Assembly: GCA_029239575.1 (NCBI GenBank)
Contig: JARBUP010000191.1
Location: 1 to 5,752, forward strand
Reading direction: 5' to 3'
Origin: Bacillota bacterium
Lineage (GTDB): Bacteria; Bacillota; Clostridia; Tissierellales; Sedimentibacteraceae
Length of the DNA: 5,752 nucleotides
In this document: one piece after another, positions 1 to 4,729 of the stretch
Position numbering within the stretch: position 1 is the stretch's first letter
Layout: each line of letters starts with the position of its first letter
The notes under the pieces: model-generated
What the model saw: the letters and a program-made list of their open reading frames with translations, nothing else
Told to the model about the DNA's origin: nothing
Database searches by the model: none
Program-made: the position numbers and the translations under genes

Positions 1-519
1 GCTGCAATTATTATTTCAAGAGTTGGAGATTTTACTAGAGAATTGGGAGAAGGCACAGTGGCTACAGTTGGAAAGCTAAGTGTTTTGCCTGGTTCAACTA
101 ATGTTGTACCTAATGAAGTTATTTTTACTGTTGATATAAGATCAAAATATGATAGCCACATTAGAACAGTTAGCTGTTGGATAAATGAAGAGCTGGAAAA
201 GCTTTCTGAATCTAAAGGCGTAAAGTTTAGTGTTTTAGATAATCTTGATTTACCTCCAGTTAAATTAACAGAAAATATAGTGGATATAATAGAAAAAAAC
301 AGTGAAAAACTTGGATTTAGTAATATGAAAATATTAAGTGGAGCAGGTCATGATGCTATGGTTATGGCTGATATAACAGATGTAGGTATGATATTTGTTC
401 CAAGTAAAAATGGTAGAAGCCACAGTCCACAAGAATGGACGGAATATGATCAATTACAAAAGGGTGTAGAAGTAGCATATGAAACTATAAAAGAATTATC
501 AGAAGTGAATTTATTATAA
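1..519 (+). CDS. Zn-dependent hydantoinase/carbamoylase family amidohydrolase (M20 fold), C-terminal part
   Basis: The reading frame is open from base 1 and stops at a TAA at 517-519, giving 172 residues. Family members have about 410 residues, so roughly the first 240, with most zinc ligands, lie outside the window. The visible part begins in the dimerisation (lid) domain: TVGKLSVLPGSTNVVP and FTVDIRS (residues 22-48) match the conserved region with substrate-contacting Asn34 and Arg47. It then returns to the catalytic domain with SGAGHDA (113-119, His117) and SHSPQEW (140-146), whose His141 corresponds to the last metal-binding His of the family. Family enzymes hydrolyse the amide bond of N-carbamoyl amino acids, beta-ureidopropionate or allantoate in the cytosol. 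The substrate cannot be told from this fragment. The internal TTG at 43 lies inside conserved sequence and is not a start. A terminator follows about 60 bases downstream, so this gene ends its transcription unit. Confidence 0.88.
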   Translation, partial: AAIIISRVGDFTRELGEGTVATVGKLSVLPGSTNVVPNEVIFTVDIRSKYDSHIRTVSCWINEELEKLSESKGVKFSVLDNLDLPPVKLTENIVDIIEKNSEKLGFSNMKILSGAGHDAMVMADITDVGMIFVPSKNGRSHSPQEWTEYDQLQKGVEVAYETIKELSEVNLL

Positions 520-577
520 AAGAAAAATTATTTTGAGTTTTTAAATAAATTCTTATTTTAGCATTAATATATCTTTT

Positions 578-630
578 AAAACAGAACTTTCTATAATTTA
601 AATAATTATTGAAAGTTCTGTTTTTGTTTT
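578..630 (+). terminator. Intrinsic terminator after the amidohydrolase gene
   Basis: A perfect 14-bp stem pairs 578-591 (AAAACAGAACTTTC) with 611-624. After one T-T mismatch it continues as a 6-bp inner stem, 593-598 with 604-609, and a 5-base loop. The T-rich run TTTTTGTTTT (621-630) follows directly. The A/T-rich ends are symmetric, so it may also work in the opposite direction. Confidence 0.85.
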
Positions 631-679
631 AATAAATAAATGCTTTAAAATCAATTGGAAATAAATTGGTAGAATAATG

Positions 680-708
680 TTGAAATATGGTTTGTTAAAT
701 GATATACT
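680..708 (+). promoter_or_regulatory. Predicted sigma-A-type promoter upstream of the structured element
   Basis: TTGAAA at 680-685 (5 of 6 against TTGACA) is separated by exactly 17 bases from TATACT at 703-708 (5 of 6 against TATAAT). A start near 715 would put the hairpin at 727 almost at the 5' end of the transcript. The transcript would carry a leader of about 235 bases before the EAL gene, containing both folded elements. In sequence this AT-rich, boxes of this quality can arise by chance. Confidence 0.5.
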
Positions 709-726
709 TTTAAAATTGTTAATAAC

Positions 727-763
727 ATGATTACCCAGCATTCTGCGAATGCTGGGTAATCAT
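727..763. repeat. Perfect 16-bp inverted repeat (hairpin)
   Basis: Bases 727-742 (ATGATTACCCAGCATT) are the exact reverse complement of 748-763, with the 5-base loop CTGCG. No T-run follows on either strand, so it is not an ordinary intrinsic terminator. Its outer arms (GATTACCCAGC and CTGGGTAATCAT) resemble the outer stem of the neighbouring element at 769-854, so both may belong to one palindromic repeat family. It could also be the first stem of a structured RNA leader. Confidence 0.8.
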
Positions 764-768
764 ATTGC

Positions 769-854
769 GATTGTACCAGCTTGCGGCTTTGTCGCAACTT
801 TCTGCAAGCACGCTTGCAGAAAAAAGTCGTGAAACGACTTTCTGGTAAACAATC
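769..854. other. Compact four-way-junction element: candidate structured RNA or palindromic mobile repeat
   Basis: Four stems can form at once. The closing stem pairs 769-774 (GATTGT) with 849-854 and 775-779 (ACCAG) with 842-846, with bases 847-848 bulged. Arm 2 pairs 781-787 (TTGCGGC) with 791-797 through one G-T pair, loop TTT. Arm 3 pairs 799-808 (TTTCTGCAAG) with 813-822, loop CACG. Arm 4 pairs 823-830 (AAAGTCGT) with 834-841, loop GAA. Only C780 and C798 are unpaired at the junction, so nearly every base is used. It is not a tRNA: there is no T-loop, anticodon arm or CCA-compatible end. I do not recognise it as a known RNA class. No T-run follows, and the strand of action is unknown; the promoter at 680-708 favours +. 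The structure is directly visible, its function is not. Confidence 0.6.
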
Positions 855-908
855 ATAAGATTATATATTAAAAAAATATTTAGATATATGAATATTTTAG
901 TTTATTAC

Positions 909-917
909 TGATATAAT
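909..917 (+). promoter_or_regulatory. Extended -10 promoter of the EAL gene
   Basis: TGATATAAT is a full extended -10 (TG, one base, consensus TATAAT). No good -35 lies 17 bases upstream (889-894 reads TGAATA), which is acceptable for extended -10 promoters. A start near 924 would leave a leader of under 30 bases, so this transcript would exclude the structured element at 727-854. Confidence 0.55.
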
Positions 918-935
918 ACTAAGTTTTAAATTTAA

Positions 936-944
936 AAAGGAGAA
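936..944 (+). promoter_or_regulatory. Ribosome binding site of the EAL gene
   Basis: AAAGGAGAA contains AGGAG at 938-942, 8 bases before the ATG at 951. This fixes the start at 951 rather than at the next in-frame ATG, codon 11. Confidence 0.8.
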
Positions 945-950
945 TACCAT

Positions 951-2612
951 ATGAGAAAATTAATAGATATTATAAATTATATGAATATAAAATATAATAA
1001 AATATTTGCTTATATACTAATATTAATTATGATATCTCTAATAGGTGTATTCATTTATTTTACAGGCGGAACAACTTCGTTTGTTCATTTAATGTATATA
1101 CCTATTTTGATTTCTGTTTTCTTGTTTGGAATAAGGGAAGGAATTATTTTTTCATTTATAGCAGGATTATTATTAGGTCCATTTATGCCAATGGTTGTAT
1201 CAAATGGGATAATGCAAGAAACAGGATCTTGGATTTTTCGTATTATAATGTTTATAGTAATTGTTTTGGTTGTAGGCACATTAGTGAAACTTATAAAAAC
1301 ATTTAATGAAAGTGAAAGAAAAAAAGCATATCAGGACACCATAACTGGTTATCCTAATGCAAATAAACTAAGACATGATTTGAATTATTTAGTTAATGAG
1401 CATATATATAATAGTTTAAATTTTGTTGTTTTTGATTTTATAAACAAAGAAATGATAAGTCAATATGTTGATTATCATACAAGTATAAAATCATATTTAA
1501 CACTTTTAACATCAACTGAAGGATTTTTCCACAGTTTAAATATTTTAAATATTTATGTTATAAGTAAAGAAAGATTTGTTATAGTAATACCTGATTGTAG
1601 CGAAATCGAAGTTTATAATAAAGTTAATGAATTTACAAATATAACAAAACAACCTATTTATATAAATTCACTGCCAGTATCCATAGTAATTAAAAGTGGT
1701 ATTGTTAGTTATCCACATCATAGTAGTGATTTAAAAGATATATTATTAAAATTGGAAAGAGTATTGAATCAGCCATCTAAAACACAAAATAATGTAATAA
1801 TTTATGATAATATAGTAGAAGAAGAAAAAAATGAATATTACAATGCACTGGTTTCTATTTATCATTCATTACAAAATGATATGTTTTCATTAGTATATCA
1901 GCCTAAGGTCAATTTATCTGATAATAAATTAAATGGAGTTGAAGCATTATTAAGGGTTAATAATGTTTCAAACAATCTTTCTATTTCCCAATTGATCAAC
2001 ATTGCTGAAGAAGTAGGATTTATAAATGAAATAACGAAATGGGTTATTATTAATAGCATAAAACAAATAAAAAAATGGCAGGATAATGGTTTTTGTTGCA
2101 TTGTAGCAATAAATCTTTCTTCTTTAGACTTAAAGGATGATTTTATTTTAAATTATATAAAGGAATGTTTACAAATTTATGATGTTGATTCTTCATCAAT
2201 TGAGTTAGAACTTACTGAAAGAATTATTATAGAAGATAAAGATGAAGTAATGGAAAATTTAGAAAAATTAAAAAAAGAAGGAATTAAAATTTCCATTGAT
2301 GACTATGGTTCAGGATATAACTCTCTTAATTATCTCGTAAATTCGAAATTTAAATTTGATTTTTTAAAAATAGATAAAACAATTATAGATAATATAACAG
2401 TTGAACACTGTAAACTGTTATGCGAAGGGATAATTAAATCAGCTCATGTTCTTGGTATGGAAGTTGTTGCAGAAGGTGTAGAAAGAAAAGAGCAAGTTGA
2501 CATATTAAAAATTATTGGTTGCGATGTAATACAAGGTTATTATTACAGTGAACCATTGCATCCAGATGATTTGTACATAAGTGATTTTGGTATCGGAACT
2601 TTTGCAATTTAA
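951..2612 (+). CDS. Membrane-anchored c-di-GMP phosphodiesterase with degenerate GGDEF and intact EAL domain
   Basis: The product has 553 residues. About four hydrophobic segments (roughly 18-37, 43-59, 64-82, 93-116) form a membrane module with the YIPI...FGIREG pattern common at sensor-protein N-termini. Residues about 126-287 look like a GGDEF domain (DTITGYPNANKL resembles the usual D-x-LT-x-LPNR start), but the signature is SKERF (205-209) in place of GGDEF, so cyclase activity is unlikely; the domain may bind GTP or act structurally. The EAL domain covers about 300-545 and keeps the catalytic set: EALLR (331-335), Asn388 in AINLS, ELTE (420-423), Asp450-Asp451 in DDYGSG, Lys473, Glu508 in AEGVE and Gln528 in QGYYYS. 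The family hydrolyses c-di-GMP to pGpG at the inner face of the membrane, lowering a signal that governs motility versus attachment. The gene has its own promoter and terminator and looks monocistronic. The signal sensed is unknown. Confidence 0.9.
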   Translation: MRKLIDIINYMNIKYNKIFAYILILIMISLIGVFIYFTGGTTSFVHLMYIPILISVFLFGIREGIIFSFIAGLLLGPFMPMVVSNGIMQETGSWIFRIIMFIVIVLVVGTLVKLIKTFNESERKKAYQDTITGYPNANKLRHDLNYLVNEHIYNSLNFVVFDFINKEMISQYVDYHTSIKSYLTLLTSTEGFFHSLNILNIYVISKERFVIVIPDCSEIEVYNKVNEFTNITKQPIYINSLPVSIVIKSGIVSYPHHSSDLKDILLKLERVLNQPSKTQNNVIIYDNIVEEEKNEYYNALVSIYHSLQNDMFSLVYQPKVNLSDNKLNGVEALLRVNNVSNNLSISQLINIAEEVGFINEITKWVIINSIKQIKKWQDNGFCCIVAINLSSLDLKDDFILNYIKECLQIYDVDSSSIELELTERIIIEDKDEVMENLEKLKKEGIKISIDDYGSGYNSLNYLVNSKFKFDFLKIDKTIIDNITVEHCKLLCEGIIKSAHVLGMEVVAEGVERKEQVDILKIIGCDVIQGYYYSEPLHPDDLYISDFGIGTFAI

Positions 2613-2623
2613 TTTTTAAAAAA

Positions 2624-2653
2624 CGAGGGAGAAATATTTCCTCGATTTTTTTT
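2624..2653 (+). terminator. Intrinsic terminator after the EAL gene
   Basis: CGAGGGA (2624-2630) pairs with TTCCTCG (2638-2644) through 7 bp including one G-T pair, with a 7-base loop. Eight T residues (2646-2653) follow after a single A. It starts 11 bases after the stop codon. Confidence 0.85.
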
Positions 2654-2661
2654 GCTATTTT

Positions 2662-2670
2662 TGATATACT
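2662..2670 (+). promoter_or_regulatory. Possible extended -10 promoter of the U32 gene
   Basis: TGATATACT fits an extended -10 (TG, one base, TATACT), with no convincing -35 upstream. The heptamer TTGATAT occurs twice here, 9 bases apart (2661-2667 and 2670-2676), so a small operator is conceivable. The preceding terminator makes a promoter in 2654-2740 likely, but this exact placement is uncertain. Confidence 0.4.
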
Positions 2671-2734
2671 TGATATGTTTGAAAAAGATTAACGATTATT
2701 ATTAATGAGTGATGAAACATTCGAGGAATATATT

Positions 2735-2740
2735 GGAGGA
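2735..2740 (+). promoter_or_regulatory. Ribosome binding site that sets the U32 start
   Basis: GGAGGA lies 6 bases before the ATG at 2747. The in-frame ATG at 2705 has no purine-rich site before it and would add 14 residues ahead of the conserved U32 start, so 2747 is preferred. Confidence 0.75.
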
Positions 2741-2746
2741 CTATTT

Positions 2747-4639
2747 ATGACAAAATACTTTAACAACAGAGTTGTAGAATTGCTTGCTCCAGCTGGTAAT
2801 TTTGAAATTTTCAAAGAAATTATTAACTTAGGTTGTGATGCAGTTTATTTTGGCGGCAAAAATTTAAATATGCGTTTACACAGAAAAGATTATAATTTTT
2901 CTAATGAAGAGCTATTTAAAGCAGTTAAAATAGCACATTCTATGGGGAAAAAAGCTTATATTACAGTAAATAATTTATATAATGATGAGGAAATAGAAGA
3001 ATTAAAGGAATTTCTCCTTCTTTTAAATGAAATAAAGCCTGATGCGCTTATTGTACAGGACATGAGTGTCATTAGTTTAATAAAAGAAATGGATTTAGAT
3101 TTGCAAATACATTCATCTGTTATGATGAACGTACATAATTTACAAAGTTTACATGTGTTGAAAGGTCTTGGTGTGTCAAGAGTTGTTCTTTCCCGAGAAT
3201 TACCTCTTTCATATAGCAAATATTTAGCAGCAAGTATTGATATGGAATTTGAATACTTTATACACGGAGATATGTGTATTGCTCATGGAAGCCAATGTTT
3301 ATACAGTGGCATGCTGTTTGCACAAAGTTCAAACAGAGGTAGATGTTTAAAGCCTTGTCGTTGGGGATATAAAATTCTTCATAATGGCAAAGAATATAAC
3401 ACAGAATATCCAATGGCAGTAAAAGATATGTGTATGAATGAACATATTCCTGAGTTAATTGATGGTGGTATTACATCTTTTAAAATAGAAGGCCGTATGA
3501 GAAATGTTGAATATTTAAAATCAATCATTGAAATTTATAGGGATAATATAGATAGATATTTAGATAATCCTCTTTCATATGATCCTAAAAAAAACTCAGA
3601 TGTTTTATATGAAAATCGCAAGAGAGATACTTCCACTGCATATGCATTTGGAAAACCAGGGTTAAGCAATATTAACACTCGATATGAAGGAACCGGTAAA
3701 CTTTTTAGTAGCGGAAAAATGTTTAGTACTGCAACTGAAGAAAGAGAATCTACAAAGGAAAAAATCGAGAAAATAAATGGCATACTTCATACACATAGCA
3801 TTGATAATAAAGAAAAACCAAGATTGTCTGTAAAAGTAAATAATTTTAGACAAGCAAAATTGTGTTTAGATTTAAACGTTGGTGACATTTATTTAGCAGG
3901 AGATGTATTTTTACCTGACAAGCCTTTTTCTAAGAAAGAAGTAGAGGAACTTATCAAAATAAAGGGAGAAACAAACATTTATCTTTGTATGCCTCATATG
4001 ACTTTTGATTTGCAATTTGAGCAATATAAACAGCTTTTATCATATAAGCTGAAAATAGATGGATTAATGGCAACAAATATAGGTGGAATTAGTGCATTTA
4101 AAAATAATAATTTAATTGGTGATTATTCATTAAATATTTTAAACCAAAAATCAGCTGAATTTTATTTGAATCAAGGGATTAAGAAACTTACCATTTCTAC
4201 TGAAGCATCTGTAACTGAAACAATTTCTATTATAAATGGTATGGGATCTCAGGCTGAAATGATAGTCCATGGCTCACCCACTGTAATGTATTTAGAACAT
4301 GATTTGTTTGAGAATATTCAGAAGGATAAAGTAAACGAAAATGAAATATTGTATTTAGTAGATGATAAATTATTTAAACATCCTGTTTATAAAGATCAAT
4401 ATAAAAGAAATCATATGCTTTTATATAAAAATATTTGTTATTTACCAATTCTTAAAGGTCTTTACAATGCAGGGTTAAAATATTTTAGAATTGAAGGGCA
4501 ACATTTGTCAGAGGATGAGCTATCACGAGTAATAACAACATATCAAAAAGCATTGAATGATTTGGATAGCTGTGAAACTTTATATGAAGATTTTAAACCA
4601 AATGATAATGGATGGACACTTGGTGCTTTTGAATTTTAA
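2747..4639 (+). CDS. U32-family protein (peptidase U32 / collagenase-like), two-module form
   Basis: The product has 630 residues when started at the ATG behind GGAGGA. The N-terminal U32 module begins with ELLAPAGN (11-18) and CDAVYFGG (30-37), continues to the family signature around EYFIHGDMC (169-177), and ends with FKIEGR (245-250). Cysteines 177, 184, 200, 204 and 229 lie where U32 proteins place the four ligands of a [4Fe-4S] cluster. The family was first called peptidases, but studied bacterial members (RlhA, TrhP, UbiU/UbiV) take part in hydroxylation of rRNA, tRNA or ubiquinone, so RNA modification is as plausible as proteolysis. Residues about 360-610 form a second U32-like half without the cysteines, much as in large proteins of the RlhA size class. 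No signal peptide is seen, so it should be cytosolic. It follows a terminator and may be co-transcribed with the aminotransferase gene 90 bases downstream. The exact substrate is not predictable here. Confidence 0.88.
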   Translation: MTKYFNNRVVELLAPAGNFEIFKEIINLGCDAVYFGGKNLNMRLHRKDYNFSNEELFKAVKIAHSMGKKAYITVNNLYNDEEIEELKEFLLLLNEIKPDALIVQDMSVISLIKEMDLDLQIHSSVMMNVHNLQSLHVLKGLGVSRVVLSRELPLSYSKYLAASIDMEFEYFIHGDMCIAHGSQCLYSGMLFAQSSNRGRCLKPCRWGYKILHNGKEYNTEYPMAVKDMCMNEHIPELIDGGITSFKIEGRMRNVEYLKSIIEIYRDNIDRYLDNPLSYDPKKNSDVLYENRKRDTSTAYAFGKPGLSNINTRYEGTGKLFSSGKMFSTATEERESTKEKIEKINGILHTHSIDNKEKPRLSVKVNNFRQAKLCLDLNVGDIYLAGDVFLPDKPFSKKEVEELIKIKGETNIYLCMPHMTFDLQFEQYKQLLSYKLKIDGLMATNIGGISAFKNNNLIGDYSLNILNQKSAEFYLNQGIKKLTISTEASVTETISIINGMGSQAEMIVHGSPTVMYLEHDLFENIQKDKVNENEILYLVDDKLFKHPVYKDQYKRNHMLLYKNICYLPILKGLYNAGLKYFRIEGQHLSEDELSRVITTYQKALNDLDSCETLYEDFKPNDNGWTLGAFEF

Positions 4640-4644
4640 TTTGG

Positions 4645-4693
4645 GTGATTTGGGGACGGGGGTTTCGCAGCGAAAGGTCCGTCCCTAAATCGC
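4645..4693. repeat. REP-like palindrome with GGGGACGG/CCGTCCC arms
   Basis: Bases 4647-4659 (GATTTGGGGACGG) pair with 4679-4691 through 13 bp with one G-T pair, extendable by two pairs to 4645/4693. An internal loop (GGG opposite GGT) leads to an inner stem, TTTCG (4663-4667) with CGAAA (4671-4675), loop CAG. It starts 6 bases after the U32 stop codon. The block is strikingly G+C-rich for this genome. GGGGACGG...CCGTCCC palindromes are, from memory, widespread dispersed repeats in Firmicutes and some other phyla, resembling REP elements moved by Y1-type (RAYT) transposases. No transposase gene is in the window. There is no T-run, so it is not a standard terminator, but it could protect or attenuate a U32-aminotransferase transcript. 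Confidence 0.7.
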
Positions 4694-4714
4694 TTATTGT
4701 TTATTGAATTTAAT

Positions 4715-4722
4715 AAGGAGGA
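4715..4722 (+). promoter_or_regulatory. Ribosome binding site of the aminotransferase gene
   Basis: AAGGAGGA lies 7 bases before the ATG at 4730. It is the strongest such site in the window and fixes the start. I see no convincing promoter in the 90 bases after the U32 gene. Confidence 0.85.
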
Positions 4723-4729
4723 TTATTTA

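Larger units (their letters stand above)
520..950. other. Intergenic region of 431 bases without a protein gene
   Basis: I see no credible coding sequence here on either strand; ATG-led frames are very short. The stretch holds, in order, a terminator (578-630), AT-rich spacer, a sigma-A-like promoter (680-708), a perfect hairpin (727-763), a four-way-junction element (769-854), AT-rich spacer, and the extended -10 promoter and ribosome binding site of the EAL gene. The block 727-854 is clearly richer in G+C (roughly 45 percent by eye) than the very AT-rich sequence on both sides, which suggests that it was inserted or is held by selection on structure. Confidence 0.7.

Noticed and set aside
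43..519. A separate 158-residue protein starting at the TTG at 43
   Set aside because: Conserved family sequence runs across the TTG from base 1, so this is the tail of a longer gene cut by the window edge.
727..763. Intrinsic terminator
   Set aside because: The stem is strong, but no T-run follows on either strand, and a proper terminator already stands at 578-630.
769..854. tRNA or tRNA-like gene, because the fold is a cloverleaf
   Set aside because: Arm and loop sizes do not fit: loops are 3-4 bases, there is no T-loop GTTCGA, no anticodon loop of 7 bases, and the closing stem is 11 bp with a bulge.
715..950. c-di-GMP riboswitch in front of the EAL gene
   Set aside because: The conserved core sequences of the c-di-GMP-I (GEMM) and c-di-GMP-II aptamers are absent; only the position is suggestive.
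1085..1279. Minus-strand open frame inside the EAL gene
   Set aside because: It lies opposite the membrane-segment coding region, has no ribosome binding site or recognisable motif, and is a shadow of the real gene. The other minus-strand frames inside 1898-5181 were rejected for the same reason.
4645..4693. Intrinsic terminator of the U32 gene
   Set aside because: The bases after the stem (GCTTATTG) contain no T-run; a repeat element is a better description.
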